A DNA stretch of 64,000 nt from CAZOGW01 sp964579415 (GTDB lineage: Bacteria > Actinomycetota > Acidimicrobiia > Spongiisociales > UBA5794): contig CAZOGW010000002.1 in NCBI GenBank assembly GCA_964579415.1, positions 15,508-79,507 of the forward strand. Direction: 5' to 3'. Below the pieces are notes generated by a model that had not been told where the DNA came from, made no database searches, and saw only the letters and a list, made by a program, of their open reading frames with translations. Every line of letters starts with the position of its first letter. Within the stretch, counting starts at the first letter, position 1. The translations under genes and the position numbers were made by a program. This document shows, piece by piece, positions 54,400 through 63,045 of the stretch.

Positions 54400-56295
54400 A
54401 TGCCTGAATCGAGAGTCAAGGCGTATCTGCCGCCGGGGATCGGCGACAATCGCCTCCTCATCGACGGCACCGATGGCAATCAGCGGCCGTTGGATCCCGA
54501 CATCCCCGACGGATTGGCCATCATCGGTCCCTACTGGACCCGTGCCACGTGGTCCAACGGCAAGTACAACGACATCTCCTGGCTCGGCCATCGCATGAAG
54601 CAACTCCCCGAGGACATCGTGATGCTCCAGGAGGTCTTCTGGGAGGTTCGCCCCCACGTCGTGGTCGAGACCGGCGTCGCCGATGGCGGCAGCTCGGTCT
54701 TCTGGGCATCGCTGCTCGCCGTGAGCGGTGGGCGGGAGGTCGTGGCGATTGACATCACCATCCCCGAGAGCGTGAGGGAAGCGATCGCGGCTCACCCGCT
54801 TGCGGGACTGATCCACCTCGTTGAGGGAGACTCGGTGGATACGAGCGTCATCCACGCCGCCCGCGCCCGCGTCCGGGCCGACGATCGGGTGATGGTGGTG
54901 CTGGACAGCAACCACACCGAAGCCCACGTCCTGGGCGAACTCGACGCCTACGCCAGCCTGGTCACCGCCGGCTCGTACATCGTGGTCACCGACGGTGTGA
55001 TGCAGGTACTCTCGGACGCCCCCAAGGGTCGGCCCGAGTGGGAAGGCGACAACCCGCTCACGGCCATAGAGCGGTGGCTGCCCCAGCACGCCGAGTTCGT
55101 CCGCGACCTGCACCGGGAACACCTCGGGGCCACCTACTTCCCGGGCGGGTGGCTGAGGAGAGTCGGCGACCCACCCGCGACCGAGGATCCGGCGACTCCG
55201 TGGGGCGAGCCATTGCAGCACCTCCATCAGGGACGCGAGGAATGGAGGGTGAACGCTTTCGAGACGGAACGGCGTCGCCAGCAGGCAGAAGCGGAGAGGG
55301 ACGGTGCAATGGGAATAGCCTCTGCACTGCTCGACTCCACCTCGTGGAGGGTGGGCCATGCCTTGGTGGGACCGTTGGGCAAGGCCCTCCGCCGACTGCG
55401 AGGACAGCCCGCCGCAGTCGACCCGAGAGATCGACTAATACGGGAGAATCCAGAGCGACTGGAGCTCACCAACCTTGCCCGACGACACCTCGATTTGCTC
55501 AAACGGTCGCTCACCGACTCGTTGCGTGGAGATCCGTACCGTCCATACGCACCCGACCGCGGCACCGAGGCGGACGATGCCTGGGTCCGGCTGCGCGGCC
55601 TGCTGGACCGCGGCGACGTGGAACTGGTTCGCCGCGTCGGGTACGACCCGGAGCGACGCGCAGTGGGAGGCGATTGGCCGTTCCTCGGGGAGACGATGGT
55701 GGGCATGGCGCGCCTCGACAACCTCCAGGATTGCGTCGAGGCGGTCCATCTCGCCGGCGTCCCCGGCGATCTCGTCGAAACCGGTGTATGGCGGGGCGGC
55801 GCCTGCATCCTGATGCGTGCGGTCCTCGCCGAACTAGGAGACAGGTCTCGCCAGGTGTGGGCCTGCGATAGTTTCGAGGGCCTACCCCCACCCGATGAGG
55901 CCACCTATCCCGCCGACACTGGCGATCGGCATTGGAGGCGGGGTGAGCTGGCGGTTTCGTTGGCCGAGGTCAAGCAGAACTTCGCCCGGTATGGGCTCCT
56001 CGACGACCAGGTTCGCTTCGCCAAAGGATGGTTCGAGGACACTCTCTCCCAGCTGCCCACCGAGACGATCGCCGTGCTCCGCCTCGACGGCGACATGTAC
56101 GGGTCGACGATGGTGGCTCTCGAGTCCCTCGAGCCGAAAGTGCCGCCGGGCGGCTTCGTCGTCGTCGACGACTACGGCGCCATACCTGCCTGCCGTCTGG
56201 CAGTTGACGACTACCGACGGGACCAGGGGATCGATGATCCCATCGAGCCGGTGGACTGGACTGGTGTCTTCTGGCGCAAACGGCGAACCCGATAG
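54400..56295 (+). CDS. Double methyltransferase: CmcI-like domain fused to TylF/MycF-like domain
   Basis: About 631 residues. The N-terminal CmcI/Rv-type SAM domain (about 40-265) has VVVETGVADGGSSVFW, AIDITIPESVRE and VLDSNHTEAHV. A charged helical linker (about 280-330) ends in STSWRVGHALVGPLGKAL. The C-terminal TylF/MycF sugar O-methyltransferase domain (about 387-631) has LVETGVWRGGACILM, CDSFEGLPPPDE, LRLDGDMYGST and VVDDYGA (metal-binding Asp pair). TylF-type enzymes methylate hydroxyls of deoxy sugars, and the gene is divergent from rmlCAD, so O-methylation of rhamnose units is a fair inference. GGAGG just before the ATG at 54400 decides the start. Confidence 0.85.
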   Translation: MPESRVKAYLPPGIGDNRLLIDGTDGNQRPLDPDIPDGLAIIGPYWTRATWSNGKYNDISWLGHRMKQLPEDIVMLQEVFWEVRPHVVVETGVADGGSSVFWASLLAVSGGREVVAIDITIPESVREAIAAHPLAGLIHLVEGDSVDTSVIHAARARVRADDRVMVVLDSNHTEAHVLGELDAYASLVTAGSYIVVTDGVMQVLSDAPKGRPEWEGDNPLTAIERWLPQHAEFVRDLHREHLGATYFPGGWLRRVGDPPATEDPATPWGEPLQHLHQGREEWRVNAFETERRRQQAEAERDGAMGIASALLDSTSWRVGHALVGPLGKALRRLRGQPAAVDPRDRLIRENPERLELTNLARRHLDLLKRSLTDSLRGDPYRPYAPDRGTEADDAWVRLRGLLDRGDVELVRRVGYDPERRAVGGDWPFLGETMVGMARLDNLQDCVEAVHLAGVPGDLVETGVWRGGACILMRAVLAELGDRSRQVWACDSFEGLPPPDEATYPADTGDRHWRRGELAVSLAEVKQNFARYGLLDDQVRFAKGWFEDTLSQLPTETIAVLRLDGDMYGSTMVALESLEPKVPPGGFVVVDDYGAIPACRLAVDDYRRDQGIDDPIEPVDWTGVFWRKRRTR

Positions 56296-56314
56296 AGCCA
56301 GGGCCACCCAGATC

Positions 56315-57817
56315 TCAGGGGGCGCACACCACGGCACCGATGATCAGGTAGCCGGTGGCGGTGACCGCGTAGGGGTTGGCGGCGCGGACCTTCGGGTACT
56401 GCGACGCCGGGAGCCCGAGGCGGACGGTCACCGACGCCCAGCCCTCCCCCTTCTTCACGCTGACGCAGGGTCGGTCGGTGACTCGCGCCTTCAACGTGAA
56501 GTAGGCCGACTTGAGGCCGAAGGTGGAGCGTACCCAGGCGCCGGAGCGCTCCACGGTGGCGGGCTTGCCGTCCTTGTAACCGGAGAACTCCACGGTCTTC
56601 GCCGAACCGCCGGCGGTGCGCGCCTTCACCTTCACCGACCCGACCTCGTCGAGACCGGTGGCCTTCTCCACGTCGGCGACTGCCACCGAAGCCCGCCACG
56701 AGGCGTTGGGGTTGGGGACGCTGCCGTCGACGGCCCAGACGTCGTTCACCGACTTGTAGTAGGGCACGGGCGGGGAGACCCGGACGTCCTGGATGCTTTC
56801 GGTGCGGCCGCCGGTCGACGAGCTGTAGTAGGCGCGCACTATCCCCTGCTGGGGAGCCTTCGGGTGGGTGACGACGACATCGGCGGTGGACGACACCGCC
56901 TCGGCCCAGTTCGCCTGGAGGTGACCGTAGCCGACGTAGCGCTGGTCCCAGGTGGTGTCACGCACGTGGCAGAAGGCGTCACAGACGTTGGTGGAGAGCT
57001 TTCCCCGGGTTAGCTGGAGCTCTCTGGCGTAGGACCGGGCGGCGACCGCCTGCGCCCGTAGCGCCGCCATCCCCTTCCCCGAGCCCCAGTGATAGGGCAT
57101 CTCGGAGATGCCGAGCAGGTAGTCCTCGAGGCGCAGACGAACCGAGAGGTCCAGGCCGCCGGGACCGGACCTGAGATGGAGCTTGCCGTGGGCGTAGCGG
57201 CACCCGCGCGACACCGAGGGGATGACGTTCCAGTCGGTGTTGGTGCAGCCGATGACGGCGACGGCGGTCTTCGGCTTGGCGCCGGCTCGGTTCCACCGGT
57301 ACCAGGAGAAGTCGAAGTTGCACGGCCCTGAGGAGATCTCGGTCTTCTTCCCGCTCGGCCCGGTGATGGTGAGGGCACATGTGCTCGACCCCCTGATGGT
57401 GATGGTGCTGCCCGGCGGCGCCGACCACTCGTCGTCGCCCCGGGTGATGACCACCGGCTTGCCTTCACCCGAGATGGCGTCGACGCGCAGCTTCTTCGAC
57501 GTGAAGTCCTGCTCCAGGTTCACCACGATGGGCGAGGTGGCGTCGCGGCGGCCGGTCCCCAGCTTTCGCGTCTTCGATGCGGCGTAGTAGTGCCCCAGGA
57601 TCACCCGGTAGCTCTTGCCCTTGAGCGCCATGGCATAGGCGCCCCACTGCGACATGCCGAGGCCGTGGCCCCACCCCTTGCCGTCGAAGTCGAGGGCACG
57701 CATCACCTTCCTCTCGACCGGCTGCCCGCCCGTTCCGTCGGGCTGTGCCACCACCCCGATTGCGGGCAGCAGCAGAGCCACCACGACCATCACGATCAGC
57801 ACGGCACGGCGTCCCAC
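56315..57817 (-). CDS. Secreted SpoIID/LytB-domain protein with one LysM-like module
   Basis: About 500 residues. The signal peptide is hydrophobic VLIVMVVVALLLPAIGVV. The SpoIID/LytB core covers about residues 45-400 (GWGHGLGMSQWGAYAM, LEDYLLGISEMPYHW, ALRAQAVAARSYA, YYSSSTGGRTE). SpoIID is a peptidoglycan lytic transglycosylase and LytB an amidase enhancer; which applies here is unknown. The C-terminal module (about 450-498) resembles LysM but is bracketed by two Cys (CVSVKKGEGW ... VCAP). The GTG at 57817 starts the signal peptide. It is paralogous to the protein at 59960-62107. Confidence 0.82.
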   Translation of the reverse strand: MGRRAVLIVMVVVALLLPAIGVVAQPDGTGGQPVERKVMRALDFDGKGWGHGLGMSQWGAYAMALKGKSYRVILGHYYAASKTRKLGTGRRDATSPIVVNLEQDFTSKKLRVDAISGEGKPVVITRGDDEWSAPPGSTITIRGSSTCALTITGPSGKKTEISSGPCNFDFSWYRWNRAGAKPKTAVAVIGCTNTDWNVIPSVSRGCRYAHGKLHLRSGPGGLDLSVRLRLEDYLLGISEMPYHWGSGKGMAALRAQAVAARSYARELQLTRGKLSTNVCDAFCHVRDTTWDQRYVGYGHLQANWAEAVSSTADVVVTHPKAPQQGIVRAYYSSSTGGRTESIQDVRVSPPVPYYKSVNDVWAVDGSVPNPNASWRASVAVADVEKATGLDEVGSVKVKARTAGGSAKTVEFSGYKDGKPATVERSGAWVRSTFGLKSAYFTLKARVTDRPCVSVKKGEGWASVTVRLGLPASQYPKVRAANPYAVTATGYLIIGAVVCAP

Positions 57818-58023
57818 CGCAGGCAACCTAGTGGTCCGTCGCCCATATGACGATCGGGCGCGGCATCCCGGGGACGGATCGGCACCCAGCCCGCGGGGTT
57901 CGGACCTCCACGGCGCCCCGGCGAGGAATGGGTCGGCCGCACCGGTGTGCCCGGCGGTTCCCATCGGTACTCTCCTCGACGACGCAGCGGGGAGGGGCTC
58001 GCTGCGACACGAAGGGGTCCCGC

Positions 58024-59475
58024 ATGTCTCGCATTGCCCAGACGACCGGCCGCGATACGCGGCGGCGTCGCAACCGTCGCGTCCTGATCGTCACCGTGGC
58101 GCTGTGGGCCTTGCTGCCGGTGCATGCCGGCGGCGCCTCCGCTGGTGGTCACCAGCCGGAGGACGCCACGGTGGGTTCGGCGGCCGAACCCGAGGATCTC
58201 ACCCGACCGCTCGCCGCCCCACAATCGGGCCCGGCTTCCACCGGCGGCAGGGCCGTGGTGTACTTCGGCATCGACGACGGGCCTTCCTGCTCCGACAAGG
58301 TGACCTGGGGAATGCTCGACCTCTTCGCCCGCCACGGCGCAAGGGCCACCTGGTTCGTCACCGGCAATGTCAACTGCAACTCTGACGCTCTCCGGGCCAT
58401 CGTGACCGGCGGTCACGCGGTGGGAAGTCACACCTACGGCCACGACAACCTGACACGGCTCTCCCACGGGGCTCGCCTGGCCACCTTCGACAAGCTGCAG
58501 TCGGCTGTCACCCGGCACGGCGGCCCCAAGATGACCTGCTACCGGCCGCCCTACGGAGCCACCAACAGCTCGGTGCGGGCCTCGGCGGCCCAGCGTGGGA
58601 TGGTGGAATGGCTGTGGAACGTCGACCCGCGCGACTGGAGCGACCCGGGCGTCTCCAAGATCCTCGCCAGCTTCAACCGGCTCGAGGACGGTGACGTGGT
58701 GGTGATCCACGACGGCAACAGCAACCAGCAGACTCTCGACGCCCTGCGCATCTGGCTGCCCGCCAACGCCTCCCGGTTCGCGCTGAGGCCGCTCCCGGGG
58801 TGTGCCGCCGCAGAACCGCTGCGGTGCCAAGGCGAGCCGGCGACCATCATCGGGACCGACGGCGACGACATCCTTCAGGGCACACCGGGTAGGGACGTGA
58901 TCTGGGGTGGGGAAGGCGACGACACCATCCGTGCGGGAGCGGGCGACGACGTCGTCTGCGGCGGGCCCGGCGACGACAAGATCTACGGCGAAGCCGGCAA
59001 GGACATACTGGCGGGAGGGCCGGGGAAGGATGATCTCATCGGCGGGCAAAACGCCGACACCCTCAAGGGAGGGCCGGGAGCGGACCGGCTGTGGGGCGGG
59101 AAGGGCGCCGACACGCTCAGCGGTGGTCCGGGCGCAGATGAGCTCTACGGCGGTCCCGGACCCGACACCCTCCGCGGCGGGTCCGGTGCCGACCAGTTGC
59201 GAGGAGGCAGTGGCGCCGACAGGATGTGGGGAAGCACCGGGCAGGACCTCCTGTCGGGTGGCTCCGGCGCCGACAGGATATGGGGGAACGCCGGGCGGGA
59301 CCTCCTGTCGGGGGGACCCGGCGCCGACGTCTTAGCCGGGGGGGACGGGCACGACACGCTGGTGGGGGGCCGCGGGCCTGACGTCCTCAGAGGCGGGCCG
59401 GGCCGTGACACCTGCCGCGGCGGGCCGGGCATCGACAAGGCCACATCGTGCTCGACGGTGAGCAGCGTGCCCTGA
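58024..59475 (+). CDS. Secreted polysaccharide deacetylase with RTX tail (second copy)
   Basis: Protein of 483 residues. Signal peptide to about residue 40. NodB-like core at about 77-245: VVYFGIDDGPSCSDK (Asp pair; Ile replaces the usual Thr-Phe context), GSHTYGH, CYRPPYGATN, WNVDPRDWSDPG and VVVIHDGN. An RTX array from about 270 is bracketed by LRCQGEPATIIGT and RDTCRGGPG ... SCSTVSSVP. AAGGGG upstream supports the ATG at 58024. It is divergent from the SpoIID gene, and both enzymes probably act on the same wall. Confidence 0.87.
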   Translation: MSRIAQTTGRDTRRRRNRRVLIVTVALWALLPVHAGGASAGGHQPEDATVGSAAEPEDLTRPLAAPQSGPASTGGRAVVYFGIDDGPSCSDKVTWGMLDLFARHGARATWFVTGNVNCNSDALRAIVTGGHAVGSHTYGHDNLTRLSHGARLATFDKLQSAVTRHGGPKMTCYRPPYGATNSSVRASAAQRGMVEWLWNVDPRDWSDPGVSKILASFNRLEDGDVVVIHDGNSNQQTLDALRIWLPANASRFALRPLPGCAAAEPLRCQGEPATIIGTDGDDILQGTPGRDVIWGGEGDDTIRAGAGDDVVCGGPGDDKIYGEAGKDILAGGPGKDDLIGGQNADTLKGGPGADRLWGGKGADTLSGGPGADELYGGPGPDTLRGGSGADQLRGGSGADRMWGSTGQDLLSGGSGADRIWGNAGRDLLSGGPGADVLAGGDGHDTLVGGRGPDVLRGGPGRDTCRGGPGIDKATSCSTVSSVP

Positions 59476-59510
59476 CCGGGCCGCGGCCTGGCGCGCTACG
59501 CTGCGGGCCC

Positions 59511-59939
59511 ATGCCGTCCGCTCGCTTCGTCCACGCCGCTATGTCCCCGCGCTCTCCTCGCGAGGTGTGGGACGGGCTCCAGGATGCGTCCACCTGGGCC
59601 AACATCGGCCCGGTGGAGCAGGTGTGGGAACCAGTCCACGCCTCGGAGGCGCTGGTGTCCTTCAAGTGGCGGACCACCGTAGGCCCCACCCGCTATGACG
59701 GTGTCGCCAAGGTCGTCACTTCCGACCCCCTCCAGGCGATGGAGCTGAGCCTCGACGCCGGTGAAGTGACCGGATCGCTGCGCACCGACCTTGCCCCGGA
59801 GGCCACGGGCACCCTCATCACGGTGACGCTGGTGGTGGTGTCCCGGGGACTGCTGTCGACGATGTTCTTCCCGGTCATCTCCGAGGCGGTGGGGAAAGGT
59901 CTCGCCGCCCAGGTGGAGCACTTCGCCGCGACGCTTTGA
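59511..59939 (+). CDS. SRPBCC-family (polyketide cyclase/START-like) small protein
   Basis: Protein of 142 residues. It has an N-terminal strand with PREVWDGLQDASTWANIGPV, alternating beta segments and a long C-terminal helix ending GKGLAAQVEHFAATL, the usual SRPBCC helix-grip layout. Such proteins bind hydrophobic ligands or act as CoxG-like carriers; no function can be assigned. The ATG at 59511 follows 35 bases after the deacetylase stop. A heptanucleotide repeat begins 3 bases after its stop. Confidence 0.75.
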   Translation: MPSARFVHAAMSPRSPREVWDGLQDASTWANIGPVEQVWEPVHASEALVSFKWRTTVGPTRYDGVAKVVTSDPLQAMELSLDAGEVTGSLRTDLAPEATGTLITVTLVVVSRGLLSTMFFPVISEAVGKGLAAQVEHFAATL

Positions 59940-59941
59940 GA

Positions 59942-59966
59942 GGTACTAGGTACTAGGTACTAGGTA
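59942..59966. repeat. Heptanucleotide array, unit GGTACTA
   Basis: Three tandem GGTACTA copies plus GGTA between two convergent genes. The TAG stop of the leftward SpoIID gene (59960-59962 on the plus strand) lies inside the array, so repeat-number change could alter that gene's end. Confidence 0.8.
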
Positions 59967-62107
59967 GGTGGGCATACCTTGGCGCCGGGTTTGAGGTGGC
60001 CGGCGGTATTTACCGCCTTGGGGTTGGCTGCCCGCACGTCGGGGTAGCGGTCCCACTTCAGCCCGAGCCGGATGGTGACGGCGACCCAGCCCTCACCGCT
60101 CTCGACGGTGAGACATCTGTCCTTCTTGGGTGGGTTCGTCGGCTTGTCGTCGGTGGACGATCCGGGGGCGCAGACCTTGGCGCCCAGTTTGAGGAAGCCG
60201 GCGGAGTTGGCAGCCTTGGGGTTGGCCGTCCGCACCTCGGGGTAGCGGTCCCACTTCAGCCCGAGGCGCATCGTCACCGCAACCCAGCCCTCACCCTTCT
60301 TGACCTTGACGCACTTGGCGTTCTTCGGGGGATCCTTGGGCTTGTCATCGGTCTTGTCGTCGTCGGTCGACGACCCGGGGGCGCACACCTTGGCCCCGAT
60401 CTTGAGGTAGCCGGCGGCGTTCACCGCCTTCGGGTTGGCCTCACGCACCGCAGGAAGGTCCGAAGCAGGCAACCCCAGCCGGGCAACCACCTTCGACCAA
60501 CCCTCGCCCTTCTTCACCTTGACGCACTTCTTGGGCGGGTCCTTGGGTTTGTCGTCTGTCGACGATCCGGGGGCGCATACCTTGGCCCCGATCTTGAGAT
60601 GGCCGGCGGGGTTCACCGCCTTCGGGTTGGCCGCCCGCACCGCGGCGATATCCGAAGCAGGCAAGCCGAGCCGGGCAACCACCTTCGACCAACCCTCGCC
60701 CTTCTTCACCTTGACGCACTTGGTCGGGTCGGTGCCGTCCCCGTCGGGTGAGCTGCCGTAGGACACCGAGAAGTGGGTCGACTTGAGGTCGAAGGCCGAA
60801 CGAACCCAGGTGCCCTGACGCTCCACGGTCACAACCGCCCCGCCGCGGGTGCCGGTGAAGGCCACTGTGTGGGCGGAACCGCCGGCGGTGCGCCGGGTCA
60901 CCTGCACCCCGTCAAGCCTGTCGAGCCCTGCGAGCCGGGCCACGGTCGACGCCGACGGTGAGGCGGTCCACGACCTGTGCGGGTTGCCAACGGTGCCGTC
61001 GATAGCCCACGAGTCGTTGACCGACTGCAGGTAGGGGATCGACGACCCGCCCCGGATCTCGTGGTACGCCTCGGTACGCCCGCCGGACGATGAGCTGAAG
61101 TAGGCGCGGACCACGGTCTGGTGCGGGGCCTTGGGATGCGAGACCACCAGTCCGGCGGTCGAGCGCACCGCATCGGTCCACGAGTCCTGGCCGTGACCGT
61201 AGCCCACGTAGCGCTGGTCCCAGGTGCTGTCGCGGACGTGGCAGTAGGCGGCACAGGCGTTGTCGCCCGCCGGGCCCCGGTAGATCATCAACTCCCTGGC
61301 ATAGGAGCGGGCGGCGACCGCCTGGGCCTGGAGGGCGGCCATGCCCTTGCCCTTGCCCCAGTAGTAGGGCATCTCCGAGATCCCCAGCAGGTAGTCCTCG
61401 AGGCTGAGCTGGACGGAGAGATCGAGGCCGCCGGGCCCGGAGCGGAGGTGCAGCATGCCACGGGCGTAGCGGCACTCACGGGCCTTGGTGGGGCTGACGT
61501 TCCAGTCGCTGTTGGTGCAGCCGGCGATAGCCACCGCCGACCTGGGGTTCGCCTTGGGACTCTTCCAGTCGTACCAGACCAGGTCGAAGGCACACTTGCC
61601 CGACGGGATCGTGGTGCTCTTTCCCTTGGGAGGCTTGATGACCAGGGAACACTCGCTGCCGCCGTCGATGGTGATGGTGCTGCCCGGCGGCGCCTTCCAC
61701 GTCTTGTCCCCGCGGACGATCTTGACGGTGTCGCCGCTCCCGGAGATGGGGTCGACTCGGAGTGTCCTGGATCGGAAGTCCTGTTCCAGGTTGACCACGA
61801 TCGGGGGCGACGCCTTGCGGCTCCCGGTACCCAGGGCGGCCACGGTGGAGCCGGTGAAGTAGTGCTCGACGATCTTGCGGAAGTCGGACCCCTTCATCGC
61901 CATGGCGTAGGCACCCCATTGCGACAGGCCGATGCCGTGGCCCCACCCGCTGCCCTTGAAGGCGACGGAGGCGGACGCCTGGGAGGCGGTGTCGGAGGTC
62001 CCCCCTTCCTCGGCTCGGGCACCCGGCGAAGGCGCTAGCAACATGAGCATGGCGGCCACCACGGCAACGACGAACGGGCGCACCGACCAAGACTCTCCCA
62101 ATCTCAT
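59960..62107 (-). CDS. Secreted SpoIID/LytB-domain protein with four LysM-like modules
   Basis: About 715 residues. The signal peptide ends near PGARAEEGG. The SpoIID/LytB core lies at about 45-400 (GWGHGIGLSQWGAYAM, LEDYLLGISEMPYYW, ALQAQAVAARSYA, YFSSSSGGRTE). From about 462 four modules follow, each with CVKVKKGEGW (last copy CLTVESGEGW), RLGL, ANPKA and GAKVCAP-type endings, joined by Asp/Lys/Pro linkers (GSSTDDKPKDPPK). They look like LysM domains with an added Cys pair and probably bind the wall. The repeats are also alike in DNA. Start 62107 (ATG) is preferred; a GTG at 62116 is possible. Confidence 0.84.
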   Translation of the reverse strand: MRLGESWSVRPFVVAVVAAMLMLLAPSPGARAEEGGTSDTASQASASVAFKGSGWGHGIGLSQWGAYAMAMKGSDFRKIVEHYFTGSTVAALGTGSRKASPPIVVNLEQDFRSRTLRVDPISGSGDTVKIVRGDKTWKAPPGSTITIDGGSECSLVIKPPKGKSTTIPSGKCAFDLVWYDWKSPKANPRSAVAIAGCTNSDWNVSPTKARECRYARGMLHLRSGPGGLDLSVQLSLEDYLLGISEMPYYWGKGKGMAALQAQAVAARSYARELMIYRGPAGDNACAAYCHVRDSTWDQRYVGYGHGQDSWTDAVRSTAGLVVSHPKAPHQTVVRAYFSSSSGGRTEAYHEIRGGSSIPYLQSVNDSWAIDGTVGNPHRSWTASPSASTVARLAGLDRLDGVQVTRRTAGGSAHTVAFTGTRGGAVVTVERQGTWVRSAFDLKSTHFSVSYGSSPDGDGTDPTKCVKVKKGEGWSKVVARLGLPASDIAAVRAANPKAVNPAGHLKIGAKVCAPGSSTDDKPKDPPKKCVKVKKGEGWSKVVARLGLPASDLPAVREANPKAVNAAGYLKIGAKVCAPGSSTDDDKTDDKPKDPPKNAKCVKVKKGEGWVAVTMRLGLKWDRYPEVRTANPKAANSAGFLKLGAKVCAPGSSTDDKPTNPPKKDRCLTVESGEGWVAVTIRLGLKWDRYPDVRAANPKAVNTAGHLKPGAKVCPPT
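59970..60725 (-). repeat. Tandem coding repeats (LysM-like modules)
   Basis: Four units of roughly 150-210 bases inside the SpoIID gene, with boundaries near 60720, 60524, 60313 and 60115. The two first-translated units (highest coordinates) are close to identical over long stretches, which suggests recent duplication; the last two are alike in protein. Confidence 0.75.
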
Positions 62108-62754
62108 GGGAGTCACATCGGCAACTAGCCGTCCGACCTTGAGTCATTCCTGACCGCCGAAGCCGCGGGAGGGACGAAGCTTCTTCATCTCCCCCCGGGC
62201 TTTGACGGGGGGAGTGGCCCGCCCGCAGGCTTTGCGGAGGGCGGGTCGAGGGGGGTCTTCATCGCTCACCCTCCCCCGGCTCGCAGCCAGCTCAACACGG
62301 ACCTGGGACGAAGACCCCCTCCGTCCGATCGGATCGGAACGAGACTGCGGACGCGATGAGGTCTGATCGCGCCAGGTCAGCCGATCGGACACCTCCCCCG
62401 CCGAAGCGGCGGGGGAGGATGAAACCCGACCCCACGAAGCGGCGGGGGAGGACGAAGCTTCTTCATCTCCCCCCGGGCTTTGACGGGGGGAGTGGCCCGC
62501 CCGCAGGCTTTGCGGAGGGCGGGTCGAGGGGGGTCTTCATCGCTCACCCTCCCCCGGCTCGCAGCCAGCTCAACACGGACCTGGGACGAAGACCCCCTCC
62601 GTCCGATCGGCCTACGGCAAGACTGCACCACGCCATCAGGCGTCACTACGCCAGGCGAGCCGATCGGACACCTCCCCCGCCGAAGCGGCGGGGGAGGATG
62701 ACACCCGGCCCCACGAAGCGGCGGGGGAGGACGAAGACGACCGCAGCGCGCCTG
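62108..62754. repeat. Non-coding, hairpin-rich region with near-duplicate 278-bp unit
   Basis: No gene seen. A 161-base segment at 62172-62332 recurs at 62450-62610 (offset 278). Flanking parts at 62371-62457 and 62650-62736 are also near-identical, with only about 38 bases between them differing. Each unit holds several stems: CTCCCCCCG/CGGGGGGAG, CCCGCCC/GGGCGGG with an inner GCA/TGC, and CCTCCCCCGCC-GAAGC-GGCGGGGGAGG. It lies between atpC and the SpoIID gene start, so it could terminate the ATP synthase operon. It resembles an intergenic repeat family. Confidence 0.8.
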
Positions 62755-63045
62755 TTATCGGTCAGTCGGTGGCGCGGTGCTGTCTTCGATGAGGGCGCGG
62801 TCGGTGATGAGGGTGACCTGATTGGCGAGGACCTGGAGGAAGCCGCCCTCGACGTCTACCTTGGTGCGGGCGCCGTCGGCGCCGTCGACGTGGACGATGC
62901 CGGGAACGAGAGCGGCCATCACCGGCTCGTGGTCGGCCATGATGCCGATCTCGCCGTCGGGGGTGCGCGCCACCACGAAGGTGGCATCACCGGACCATGC
63001 CAGGCCGTCGGGTGAGACGATGTCGACGCGGAACTCCTTCGCCAT
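62755..63045 (-). CDS. atpC: F-type ATP synthase epsilon subunit
   Basis: Protein of 96 residues, the short form without the C-terminal helical domain found in some bacteria. The beta-sandwich motifs VDIVSPDGLAWSGDATFV, GEIGIMADHEPVMAAL and VEGGFLQVLANQVTLI are clear. The ATG overlaps the atpD stop by one base (TGATG). It is the last gene of the ATP synthase operon before the repeat region. Confidence 0.94.
   Translation of the reverse strand: MAKEFRVDIVSPDGLAWSGDATFVVARTPDGEIGIMADHEPVMAALVPGIVHVDGADGARTKVDVEGGFLQVLANQVTLITDRALIEDSTAPPTDR

Noticed and set aside
62172..62736. Possible small proteins rich in Pro/Gly/Arg in the repeat region
   Set aside because: Open frames exist on both strands but only because of the GC-rich hairpins; no start signals, no homology by eye, and the variable patch breaks reading frames.
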